Source: CAVSUB01 sp963730995
GTDB taxonomy: Bacteria; Acidobacteriota; Vicinamibacteria; Vicinamibacterales; 2-12-FULL-66-21
Length of the DNA: 64,000 nucleotides
NCBI GenBank assembly: GCA_963730995.1
Contig: CAVSUB010000013.1
Coordinates: 2,046,001-2,110,000, forward strand
Direction: 5' to 3'
Within the stretch, counting starts at the first letter, position 1. Every line of letters begins with the position of its first letter. The position numbers and the translations under genes are program-made. Below the pieces are notes generated by a model that saw only the letters and a program-made list of their open reading frames with translations, was not told the DNA's origin and ran no database searches. Shown piece by piece: positions 56,136 through 63,335 of this stretch.

Positions 56136-56882
56136 TCAGACGACCTGGTCGAAGTCGGTGATGACGTCGAACTCCGCATCGCTTGACGGAATCTGCGGAG
56201 GCCGTACGCACGTCAGCACGGCCCAGCCCGACGCGCGGGCGGCGCGTAACTCTGCAGCCGCGTCGGAAATGAACAGCAGGTTGTTCGAGAAGCGGTCGAG
56301 CGTGGTGGCGATTTGCCGGTAGCTCTCGGGGACGGTCTTCGGCCCGACGCTGGTGTCGAAGAACGCGCCGATGTATCGGGTCAGGTCGCCTTGGAGTGTC
56401 GTCCGGAACAGCATCTGCTGCGCAAGCACGCTGCCGGAGGAGAAAATGGCGACCTCGATTCCTGCGGCGCGCCAACGCTGGAGCGCTTCCGGCACGTCGG
56501 GAAACACCTCGCCGCGGAGCGAGCCATCGTCATATCCGCGGGCCCAGATCTCGCCCTGGAGCGCCTTGAGCGGAGCTGCCTTCCGATCGCGATCCATCAG
56601 CCACGCCGCGTACCGGGCGATGCCGGAGATTTGCTGCTCGCGATCGTCGTCCTGCCAGTCCGGCGGGGACTCACCCCGCGCGACATCTTCGATCCACTCC
56701 TGGCGCAAGCGGCGAAGCGTCTCCCGCAGTCCGGGCTCGTCGAGATGCTCGCGGATATGCGACGGGAGCGCCCGGCGCGCAAACGGAAACAGGACGTCGT
56801 AGACGAACTCGATCCGGGTGGTCGTGCCCTCGATGTCGAGGACGACCTCCTGGATGCCGCGGCTGGCCAGCTCGAACGTCAC
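56136..56882 (-). CDS. mtnC: Acireductone synthase (enolase-phosphatase E1)
   Basis: A 248-residue HAD enzyme of methionine salvage that enolises and dephosphorylates 2,3-diketo-5-methylthiopentyl-1-phosphate. Seen: VVLDIEGTTTRIEFVYDVLF (HAD motif I with DxE), AIFSSGSVLAQQMLF (motif II), VGPKTVPESYRQIA (motif III Lys) and NLLFISDAAAELRAARASGW (motif IV). The GTG start overlaps the mtnD stop (GTGA). Last gene of the mtnB-mtnD-mtnC unit. Confidence 0.93.
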   Translation of the reverse strand: MTFELASRGIQEVVLDIEGTTTRIEFVYDVLFPFARRALPSHIREHLDEPGLRETLRRLRQEWIEDVARGESPPDWQDDDREQQISGIARYAAWLMDRDRKAAPLKALQGEIWARGYDDGSLRGEVFPDVPEALQRWRAAGIEVAIFSSGSVLAQQMLFRTTLQGDLTRYIGAFFDTSVGPKTVPESYRQIATTLDRFSNNLLFISDAAAELRAARASGWAVLTCVRPPQIPSSDAEFDVITDFDQVV

Positions 56883-57448
56883 GCTCCCGCGACTGGCTGG
56901 GTGCCGGGGAAGTACGCCGGCCCGAAGCACACTGGCTGGAAGCCCGCGTCTACGCCGCTGCCCGTGTAGTGCGGCGTCCAGCCCGCCGGATTCTGGAACA
57001 GACGAATCGCGCGAATCCGGCGCTCTCCGCAGAGGTCGAACCAGTGATGCGTGCCCTTCGGCACGCGGATCAAATCGCCTGGCTGGACTTCGATCGCGAA
57101 CACGGGACCGCTCTCCGGGTGAATGTGAAACAGCCCCCTGCCCTCGAGGATCAGCCGTACTTCGTCCTCGTCGTGCCAGTGTTCGGAGTTGAAGCGTGCC
57201 AGCATCGCATCGAGACCTGGCGTCTCGGCTTTGACGTCGATCACGTCAGCCGTCGTGTAGCCTCCTCGAGCCTTCAGCTCTTCGATCGCCTCGGCGTATC
57301 CTTCGAGCACTTCGGACGCCGGAGCGCCGCTGGAGAGCGGAATCACCGGCACGACCTCGTAGTCGATGCCCGCGCCGCTCAAGTACTCGCGGACGTTGCT
57401 TTCACCTTCGACTGTCCGGCCCTCAGCGGGAATCTTCACGAGCGCCAT
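56879..57448 (-). CDS. mtnD: Acireductone dioxygenase
   Basis: A 189-residue cupin dioxygenase converting acireductone to 2-keto-4-methylthiobutyrate (Fe form). Metal ligands lie in NSEHWHDEDEVRLILEGRGL (HxH and Glu) and KGTHHWFDLCG. The C-terminal IRLFQNPAGWTPHYTGSGVD is family-typical. The ATG at 57448 is inside the end of mtnB (26-bp overlap). Confidence 0.94.
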   Translation of the reverse strand: MALVKIPAEGRTVEGESNVREYLSGAGIDYEVVPVIPLSSGAPASEVLEGYAEAIEELKARGGYTTADVIDVKAETPGLDAMLARFNSEHWHDEDEVRLILEGRGLFHIHPESGPVFAIEVQPGDLIRVPKGTHHWFDLCGERRIRAIRLFQNPAGWTPHYTGSGVDAGFQPVCFGPAYFPGTQPVAGA

Positions 57449-58079
57449 TCGGCACCTCCAACTGGTAGATATTCGTTCGACAGAGCGTCTCGAACAGGAA
57501 TTCCAGGATCTCGACGTGCCTTTCCGCATCGCCGAGCGTCGCGCCCCAAGTGTAGAGGCCATGACGACGAAGCAGGATCGCATGGGCAGCTTCGTGTTGA
57601 ACGAGGACATCCTCCAGGACACCCGCGAGCCTCGCCATATCCTGATCGTTCTCGAGAACCGGAATCCACTCCCGATGCTCGTGCGTGGTCACGCCGTCAA
57701 GGCCCTTCAGCATCTCGTATCCGCAGATGCTGACGCCGCCAGCGGCGGCGTGCATATCGGAGAGGATGGTGCTCCAGATCGAGTGCGTGTGGAAAACCGC
57801 GCCGGTCCGCCGGATCCGCGCGATCGCGAGGTGGAGGCGCGTTTCGGCCGAAGGGCGATCCGGAGAAGTCCCGACGACGTCCCCGTCCGGACCGACAGTC
57901 AGGATGTCGTCCGCACGGAGGACACGCTTGTCTTTGCCGCTGGCGGTGATCGCCAGCCGAAGCGGCTCGCGAGAGATCACGGCGCTGAAGTTGCCGCTCG
58001 TGCCGAGCGCCCACCCGCGGGCGTAGCATCGCTGACCGACCTCAGCCAGCGCGCGCGCGACGTTCGCCGGAGTGGTCAT
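57423..58079 (-). CDS. mtnB: Methylthioribulose-1-phosphate dehydratase
   Basis: A 218-residue class II aldolase-fold enzyme that dehydrates 5-methylthioribulose-1-phosphate. Motifs: GWALGTSGNFSAVI, LAITASGKDKRVL, PSAETRLHLAIARI (Glu), GAVFHTHSIWSTIL (zinc His pair) and AILLRRHGLYTWG (third His). First gene of the overlapping mtnB-mtnD-mtnC operon. A 14-bp hairpin lies just upstream. Confidence 0.93.
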   Translation of the reverse strand: MTTPANVARALAEVGQRCYARGWALGTSGNFSAVISREPLRLAITASGKDKRVLRADDILTVGPDGDVVGTSPDRPSAETRLHLAIARIRRTGAVFHTHSIWSTILSDMHAAAGGVSICGYEMLKGLDGVTTHEHREWIPVLENDQDMARLAGVLEDVLVQHEAAHAILLRRHGLYTWGATLGDAERHVEILEFLFETLCRTNIYQLEVPNGAREDSR

Positions 58080-58094
58080 CGAGTGGATTGTACA

Positions 58095-58127
58095 CACGCA
58101 GGGCCCGGATGAACCGGGCCCTGCGTG
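58095..58127. terminator. 14-bp perfect hairpin between ahcY and mtnB
   Basis: CACGCAGGGCCCGG at 58095-58108 pairs fully with CCGGGCCCTGCGTG at 58114-58127 around a 5-base loop. On the minus strand it lies after ahcY and 16 bp before the mtnB start. There is no minus-strand U-run, so it may act as an attenuator or mRNA processing site rather than a simple terminator. Confidence 0.55.
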
Positions 58128-58164
58128 GTCTTCTTGTTAGTCGCAAGCGGCCAGCATCTTTACT

Positions 58165-58219
58165 GCCGCGGGGCCCCACGCCCGCGGTCACTCGCCGCTT
58201 CGCTCCGCTCGCGGCTGGC
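58165..58219 (-). repeat. GC-rich dispersed repeat, inverted copy
   Basis: On the minus strand: CCAGCCGCGAGCGGAGCGAA, then GGCGAGTG and GGGCGTGGGGCCCCGCGG. It matches copies 1 and 2 at 52418-52555 in order and content, with some divergence. Confidence 0.5.
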
Positions 58220-58251
58220 TGGCGGCGACAGCCTGCTGTGACTGTCGACCC

Positions 58252-58284
58252 TGCGCGAGCGCCGAACACCGAGCGCCGTCAGCG
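58252..58284. repeat. 7-bp-periodic repeat array, TCGG family
   Basis: On the minus strand, immediately after the ahcY TAA: CGCTGAC, GGCGCTC, GGTGTTC, GGCGCTC. GGCGCTC is a rotation of the TCGGCGC unit at 45454. Confidence 0.6.
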
Positions 58285-59784
58285 TTAGTACCTGTAGTGC
58301 TCCGGCTTGTAGGGTCCCTCGACCGGCACGCCGAGGTAGTCGGCCTGTTCCTTCCTGAGCGTCGTGAGCTTCACGCCCAGATGATCGAGATGGAGGCGGG
58401 CCACTTCCTCGTCCAGGTGCTTCGGCAGGATGTACACCTTCATCTCGTACTTGTCGTTGTGCTGATGCAGCTCGAGCTGAGCGATGACCTGATTCGAGAA
58501 CGACGCCGACATCACGAAGCTCGGGTGGCCGGTCGCGCACCCCAGGTTCATCAGGCGGCCTTCCGCGAGCACCATTACGCTGTGACCATCCGGGAACCGG
58601 TACTGGTCGTACTGCGGCTTGATGTTGATCCGCTCGATCCCCTGAACCTTCTTCAACCCGGCCATGTCGATCTCGTTGTCGAAATGGCCGATGTTGCCGA
58701 CGATGGCCTTGTCCTTCATCCGGGACATGTGCTGCGCCGTGATGATGTTCAAGTTGCCCGTCGCCGTCACGAAGATATCGGCGGTGGAGACGACGTCGTC
58801 GAGCGTCTTGACTTCGTATCCCTCCATCGCAGCCTGCAGCGCGCAGATGGGGTCGATCTCCGTCACGATGACGCGGGCACCCTGACCGCGCAGCGCCTGC
58901 GCGCAGCCCTTTCCAACCTCGCCGAAGCCGAAAACGACTGCGACCTTCCCGCCGAGCATGACGTCCGTCGCGCGGTTGAGACCATCGATGACCGAGTGGC
59001 GGCAGCCGTAGATGTTGTCGAACTTGCTCTTGGTGACAGAGTCGTTGACGTTGATCGCCGGAAACAGCAGCGTGCCGGCCTCCATCATCTGATAGAGCCT
59101 GTGCACGCCGGTCGTCGTCTCTTCGCTGACCCCGCGCAGATCGGCGGCCACTTTCGTCCATCGCGACGGATTCTCGGCCATCTCCTTGCGCAGGAGATCG
59201 AGGATCACTCCCCACTCCTCGGGATCGCTCTCGGGTTTGAAGGCCGGGATCTTCTTCGCCTTCTCGAACTCGACACCCTTGTGCACCAGCAGCGTGGCAT
59301 CGCCACCGTCGTCCACGATCTGCGTGGGCCCGCTGCCATCCGGCCACATCAGCGCCTCGCTCGTGCACCACCAGTACTCTTCGAGCGTTTCACCCTTCCA
59401 CGCGAACACGGGTATGCCGCGCGGACTCTGCGCCGTGCCGCCCGTTTCAGGGCGCCCGACGACGACAGCGGCGGCAGCATGATCCTGCGTCGAGAAGATG
59501 TTGCACGACACCCAGCGGACGTCGGCGCCGAGCTCGTCGAGCGTCTCGATGAGCACGGCCGTCTGAATCGTCATGTGCAGGCTGCCCATGACCTTCGCGC
59601 CGGCCAGCGGCTTCTTGCCCTTGTACCGGGCGCGGAGCGCCATCAGTCCCGGCATCTCCTGCTCGGCGAGCCGGATCTCTTTCCGACCGAACTCTGCCTC
59701 GCCGAGATTCTTGACCTTGTAAGGCTCACGTCCCGCCTTGACCGCTGCGTCGAATGGATGCATCTCTCGAACTGCTGTGCTCAT
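58285..59784 (-). CDS. ahcY: S-adenosylhomocysteine hydrolase
   Basis: A 499-residue NAD-dependent enzyme splitting S-adenosylhomocysteine into adenosine and homocysteine. Motifs: LAGAKVMGSLHMTIQTAVLI, VSCNIFSTQDHAAAA, INVNDSVTKSKFDNIYGCRH (substrate Lys/Asp), the NAD loop VVFGFGEVGKGCAQALRG, NIGHFDNEIDM and a C-terminus ending KPEHYRY. Length is in the long bacterial class with the extra insertion. Transcribed with the upstream ArsR-methyltransferase gene (43-bp gap). Confidence 0.97.
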   Translation of the reverse strand: MSTAVREMHPFDAAVKAGREPYKVKNLGEAEFGRKEIRLAEQEMPGLMALRARYKGKKPLAGAKVMGSLHMTIQTAVLIETLDELGADVRWVSCNIFSTQDHAAAAVVVGRPETGGTAQSPRGIPVFAWKGETLEEYWWCTSEALMWPDGSGPTQIVDDGGDATLLVHKGVEFEKAKKIPAFKPESDPEEWGVILDLLRKEMAENPSRWTKVAADLRGVSEETTTGVHRLYQMMEAGTLLFPAINVNDSVTKSKFDNIYGCRHSVIDGLNRATDVMLGGKVAVVFGFGEVGKGCAQALRGQGARVIVTEIDPICALQAAMEGYEVKTLDDVVSTADIFVTATGNLNIITAQHMSRMKDKAIVGNIGHFDNEIDMAGLKKVQGIERINIKPQYDQYRFPDGHSVMVLAEGRLMNLGCATGHPSFVMSASFSNQVIAQLELHQHNDKYEMKVYILPKHLDEEVARLHLDHLGVKLTTLRKEQADYLGVPVEGPYKPEHYRY

Positions 59785-59800
59785 TGAATCCTCTCTGAAA

Positions 59801-59835
59801 TAGCTGACAGCTGATAGCTAACAGCTGTCAGCTTT
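59801..59835. repeat. 7-bp-periodic repeat array, AGCT family, containing a stop codon
   Basis: Heptads TAGCTGA, CAGCTGA, TAGCTAA, CAGCTGT, CAGCTTT. The TGA of the ArsR-methyltransferase gene (minus strand, 59828-59830) lies in the array. The array fills most of the gap before ahcY. Confidence 0.75.
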
Positions 59836-60769
59836 TGATTCTAGCCGCCGATGCGACGAACAACGCGGGGCCCTTCGCCGAGGGGTCCGCCGCCAGTGTT
59901 GCCATCCTGACCTTCTCGAATCCCGCGGCCGCCAGGAGCTTCCGCAACTGATCCTCGCCGAAACCGAGCCACACATGCCCCATCTGCTGCCGATACTCTT
60001 CCCTATCGTGCGGAAGCATGTCGCAGATGAGCAGACGCCCTCCGGGCGCCAGAACGCGCGCGGCCTCCTGCAGCGCGGCACCAGGGTCCGGCACGTGATG
60101 GAGCACGAGCAGGAGCGTCGCTGCGTCGAGCGCGTGGTTGTCGAGCGGCAGCGCCTCGAGTTCGCCGCGGCGGACGTCGACGTTGACGAAGTCCCGGAGC
60201 CTTCGTCGTGCCGTCTGCAGCATCTCCCCTGAGCGATCGACCGCGACCACCTTCGCCACGAACGGCGCAAGAGCGGCAGCCACCTGGCCCGTCCCGCACC
60301 CGAGGTCCCCCACCACCCACGATTCGTCGAGCAGCCCTGGCAGCGCCTGCAGGTACGACGCGGCGCCAAACATCTCCGCGCGCAATCGATCCCAACGGCC
60401 CGCGGCTGAAGAAAAGAATTCCTGTGAAGCCGTTTGCCGGCGGCCGAGCACTCCCTTGAGGCGGCGCGCATCCTGATCGGCGCCATTCGTCAGGCTGACC
60501 TGCTCGCGCAGGAGCGTCCAGAGCCGCCGCGTGGCATGCCCGCGCTCGTCGAGCGCGAGCGTGTAGTAACGGCTGGTGCCGTCCCGTCTCGAGCTGACCC
60601 ACCCGGCATCCGACAGAGTCTTGAGATGGCGGCTGACGGTGGATTGGGGGAGCTGCAGGACGGTGCCCAGCTCGCCGACAGTCAGCTCCTGGCGCTCGAG
60701 CACCAGCAGCATCCGGCTCCGGGTCGCGTCCGCAAGCGCAGTGAGGTCATCGAAGATCGCGGCTTCCAT
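59828..60769 (-). CDS. ArsR-family HTH fused to SAM-methyltransferase domain (SahR-like)
   Basis: A 313-residue protein. The ArsR winged helix occupies residues 1-80 (LADATRSRMLLVLERQELTV, LQLPQSTVSRHLKTLSDAGW). A class I methyltransferase domain follows from about 140 (VVGDLGCGTGQVAAALAPFV, VDRSGEMLQTAR, ALDAATLLLVLHHVPDPGAA). No metal-binding Cys motif is seen. Proteobacterial SahR has this fusion and senses SAH to control ahcY and methionine genes; the adjacent ahcY supports the same role here. The start was set at MEAAIFDDL; the palindrome at 60775 lies just upstream. Confidence 0.88.
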   Translation of the reverse strand: MEAAIFDDLTALADATRSRMLLVLERQELTVGELGTVLQLPQSTVSRHLKTLSDAGWVSSRRDGTSRYYTLALDERGHATRRLWTLLREQVSLTNGADQDARRLKGVLGRRQTASQEFFSSAAGRWDRLRAEMFGAASYLQALPGLLDESWVVGDLGCGTGQVAAALAPFVAKVVAVDRSGEMLQTARRRLRDFVNVDVRRGELEALPLDNHALDAATLLLVLHHVPDPGAALQEAARVLAPGGRLLICDMLPHDREEYRQQMGHVWLGFGEDQLRKLLAAAGFEKVRMATLAADPSAKGPALFVASAARIKS

Positions 60770-60774
60770 CCGTA

Positions 60775-60784
60775 AATCCGGATT
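60775..60784. promoter_or_regulatory. Palindrome AATCCGGATT, candidate operator of the ArsR-methyltransferase
   Basis: A perfect 10-bp palindrome 6-15 bases before the start codon, adjacent to an AT-rich TTATATG that could be the -10 box on the minus strand. Position suits autorepression of the whole sahR-ahcY unit. Inferred. Confidence 0.45.
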
Positions 60785-60896
60785 AAGTGTTACATATAAC
60801 CCCGCAGGACGCAAGGCCGCAGATGCCGCTGCCATCGCGGCCCTACTGATGAGGCCTTTGGATCACTGATACGACCTCCTCGCCCTGTCCCTAACA

Positions 60897-60975
60897 CAGG
60901 TCTGACCCCTACCACGGTCAGATGCCGGGGTCAGACCTGGTCTGACCCCCCGTCCAGTCAGACACCGGGGCCAGG
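60897..60975. repeat. GGGGTCAGACC-type palindromic repeats
   Basis: CAGGTCTGACCCC (60897-60909) and its exact reverse complement GGGGTCAGACCTG (60927-60939), followed by GGTCTGACCCC (60939-60949) and a degraded GTCAGACACCGGGG. Four related elements in 80 bp. Such sequences resemble REP-type palindromes moved by REP-associated transposases; no transposase is present here. Confidence 0.65.
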
Positions 60976-61076
60976 AAGGACCCGGCCGGGCATGCTCTGT
61001 GCACTTCTGCGCAGTTGCGCGCGCGCCGCAGGCGAACCGCCGAGACGGCAGCTACGCGCAACGAAAGGACCCAAAA

Positions 61077-61454
61077 ATGGCGGATGGCTCAATCAACCTG
61101 ACCGTGCCACGCGGCGAGAAGAGTGTGTGGGATACGCCTCCTCTCACAACCGTATTGTCCGACTACGATCGTGAGCGTTGGCTCGCCGCCGCGTGGGGCT
61201 CCGCACTCACAATCATCGGGGCGCGTCGTGGCGGATTCGCCGGCGGACTCCTCGCAATGGTCGGCTCGACCGTCGCGATTCGCGCGGGGATGGGTCGGCG
61301 GGATCTGCACGTGGCCAAAGGGTGGCTCGATGGCCATCTCAGGGAGCGCGGTTGGCGGGCAAAGGACATCGTCAGCGAAAGCTCGGCGGACTCCTTCCCG
61401 GCGAGCGACTCTCCGTCATGGACCGCTGACTCCGGCGCGACGATCAACCGGTGA
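61077..61454 (+). CDS. Hypothetical membrane protein with DUF2892-like segment
   Basis: A 125-residue protein. The central part (ERWLAAAWGSALTIIGARRG then GLLAMVGSTVAIRAGMGRRD) resembles the paired glycine-rich helices of DUF2892 proteins and of the next gene. The C-terminal IVSESSADSFPASDSPSW is a motif I recall in many small soil-bacterial proteins. Probably a membrane stress protein; ATG preceded by AAAGGA. Confidence 0.6.
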   Translation: MADGSINLTVPRGEKSVWDTPPLTTVLSDYDRERWLAAAWGSALTIIGARRGGFAGGLLAMVGSTVAIRAGMGRRDLHVAKGWLDGHLRERGWRAKDIVSESSADSFPASDSPSWTADSGATINR

Positions 61455-61521
61455 TCCCCGCGAGAGCCAATTCGTGACGGAGCCGGGATGCTGCGCTCGC
61501 AGCTGAAACGAGTGTCGAAGA

Positions 61522-62247
61522 ATGAGCGATCTCAGGATGGACATGGAGTTGCAGTTTCCTGGCGACAGCCGGGACGCGCGCGTGCGCAGCCGACGTAACA
61601 TGAGCGAGCTCGAACGTTGGGGCTCGGTCGCGGCCGGAACAGCGCTGACCTTGTACGGCTTGAACCGTCGGCGGCCTGGCGGAGTGGTTCTCGCGATCTT
61701 CGGCGGACTGCTCATTCGCCGCGGTGCGAGGGGCCACTGCGACATCTACGAAGCACTCGACCTGAACACGGCTTCGACATCAAGTGATACCCGGCGTGCG
61801 CTTTCTGGGAAAGCCGGCAGCCACGTGGAAGAAGCCGTCACCGTCAACCGGCCGGCGGCCGAGCTGTATCTTTTCTGGCGCAGTCTCGAGAACCTCCCCA
61901 GCTTCATGCAACACCTCGAATCCGTGGAGGTCATCTCCGAGACGCTCTCGCGGTGGCGTGCGAAGGGCCCTGGCGGGGCCATCGTCCAGTGGAACGCAGA
62001 GATCATCAACGAAGTTCCGAACAGGCTGATCGCGTGGCGCTCGCTCGAGGGCTCTGACGTCACCAGCGCGGGATCGGTGCATTTCGACAATGCCGGAGAC
62101 GATCGCGGAACGAGGATCCGCGTGCGGCTTCAGTACAGTCCGCCGGGCGGAAAGGTCGGGACTGCTGTCGTGAGGCTCCTCGGGCGCGATGCGGCAACCG
62201 AAATCCGCGAGGACTTGCGCCGGTTCAAACAACTGCTGGATGGGTGA
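61522..62247 (+). CDS. SRPBCC (polyketide cyclase/dehydrase) protein with N-terminal DUF2892-like membrane segment
   Basis: A 241-residue protein. Residues 30-75 (LERWGSVAAGTALTLYGLNR then GVVLAIFGGLLIRRGARGHC) are a two-helix DUF2892-like hairpin. The SRPBCC domain follows with EEAVTVNRPAAELYLFWRSL, LENLPSFMQHLESVEVI, NEVPNRLIAWRSLEGSDVTS and GSVHFDNAGDDRGTRIRVRL. This fusion is widespread in Acidobacteriota and Proteobacteria; ligand unknown. Its TGA overlaps a possible GTG start of csaA. Confidence 0.85.
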   Translation: MSDLRMDMELQFPGDSRDARVRSRRNMSELERWGSVAAGTALTLYGLNRRRPGGVVLAIFGGLLIRRGARGHCDIYEALDLNTASTSSDTRRALSGKAGSHVEEAVTVNRPAAELYLFWRSLENLPSFMQHLESVEVISETLSRWRAKGPGGAIVQWNAEIINEVPNRLIAWRSLEGSDVTSAGSVHFDNAGDDRGTRIRVRLQYSPPGGKVGTAVVRLLGRDAATEIREDLRRFKQLLDG

Positions 62248-62276
62248 AGTCGCCAACGACCGAGGAAGCGGGACGA

Positions 62277-62633
62277 ATGCCGAGCCCAGATTCCGATCAG
62301 ACGATCGCGTTCGTTGACTTCGATCGCATCGACATCCGCGTCGGACGAATCGTCCAGGCAGACCTCTTCCCTGAGGCCCGCAAGCCTGCCTTCAAGCTCC
62401 TCATCGACTTCGGCTCGGACCTCGGTAAGCGGACGTCGTCTGCGCAGCTGACACGTCGCTATCGGCGAGAGGAGCTCGAGGGCCGCCTGGTTGTGGCGGT
62501 CGTGAACTTCCCGCCCAGGCAGATTGGCCCGTTCATGTCGCAGGTCCTGACGCTCGGGGTTCCAGACGAAGACGGCGCTGTGGTGCTGCTCGTGCCCGAC
62601 AAGGATGTGCCACTGGGCGGCCGGATGTTCTAG
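62277..62633 (+). CDS. csaA: CsaA-type tRNA-binding/chaperone protein
   Basis: A 118-residue OB-fold protein: FDRIDIRVGRIVQADLFPEA, KPAFKLLIDFGSDLGKRTSS, AQLTRRYRREELEGRLVVAV and VNFPPRQIGPFMSQVLTLG. This is the CsaA/Trbp111 family that binds tRNA outer corners and has chaperone-like export activity. The ATG at 62277 follows GAGGAAG; a GTG at 62244 overlapping the upstream stop would add 11 residues. Confidence 0.93.
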   Translation: MPSPDSDQTIAFVDFDRIDIRVGRIVQADLFPEARKPAFKLLIDFGSDLGKRTSSAQLTRRYRREELEGRLVVAVVNFPPRQIGPFMSQVLTLGVPDEDGAVVLLVPDKDVPLGGRMF

Positions 62634-62664
62634 CCCATGAGGTCACATGTTGGAATCGTCCCGC

Positions 62665-63000
62665 TCATTCGTCGTTCGGCCGATCCGATCGCCGCCCGAC
62701 TTCGCGTTCGGCTTCCAGCCAGTCGTCCGTGTCGCGTCCGTGACTTCCGCCTCTCTCCAGATAAAGCTCGTACGCGCGAGCAGCGATTCGATCCCGCTCG
62801 TCGTTTTCGGCGCGCACGATGTCCGGAATCGCGGCCGCCGCGCGATCGGCGTCTTCAATCACCGCCCGGTTGCTCTCGCGTGCGCTTTGTGGCTGCCGGC
62901 GGTTGCGGTCCCTCGCCGCGACAGGCTGTGCGACCTGGCCGCCGACCAGCTTCTGTTCCCCACTCGCCTCTGTTTGGACCGACTTCATTCTTTTCGCCAT
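62665..63000 (-). CDS. DUF2934 domain protein
   Basis: A 111-residue, charged protein with a basic, probably unstructured N-terminus. A C-terminal DUF2934 helix-turn-helix-like unit follows: IAARAYELYLERGGSHGRDT then DDWLEAEREV. A GGAGAG ribosome binding site precedes the ATG. DUF2934 is common in Acidobacteriota and rhizobia; function unknown. Confidence 0.82.
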   Translation of the reverse strand: MAKRMKSVQTEASGEQKLVGGQVAQPVAARDRNRRQPQSARESNRAVIEDADRAAAAIPDIVRAENDERDRIAARAYELYLERGGSHGRDTDDWLEAEREVGRRSDRPNDE

Positions 63001-63335
63001 ATCAATTCTCTCCTTTCCCGTGGCAACCCCCGCTCCACGGTCGGAAGATGATCACGTCAATCGTTCAAGCCAAAATGCGGCGCCCGCCTTGCGATCTCGC
63101 GGGTGTGTCGCATGGTGCTTCCCGCCGCCAGCATTCCGTACACGATTGGCTGAGCCTCGACGTCGGGAGCGTCTTGCCATTATAAAAGGTCCACGTAAGC
63201 ACGCCGAGTACATCGTGTAAACATGGGCTCCACATCGCCTCTGTGGGCCTCGTGCGGTTGCTCTATCCGCAGCCCGTCGGTAGACTCTGCTCACCCACTC
63301 TGTGGTTTTTTCTTCCAGGACTGAGGAGGCTCTGG
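63001..63335. other. Divergent promoter region without a gene
   Basis: 335 bp between the DUF2934 gene and the metalloprotease gene. A TATAAA at about 63181 is the only promoter-like sequence seen. No coding frame is supported. Confidence 0.35.

Noticed and set aside
58297..59787. Open frame of 496 codons on the plus strand opposite ahcY
   Set aside because: It is the antisense shadow of a strongly conserved gene; composition is Arg/His/Asp-rich and it matches no family. High-GC codon bias creates such frames.
59801..59835. SAH riboswitch upstream of ahcY
   Set aside because: Only 43 bp separate the two genes and the sequence is a heptad array; no room for or trace of the riboswitch fold.
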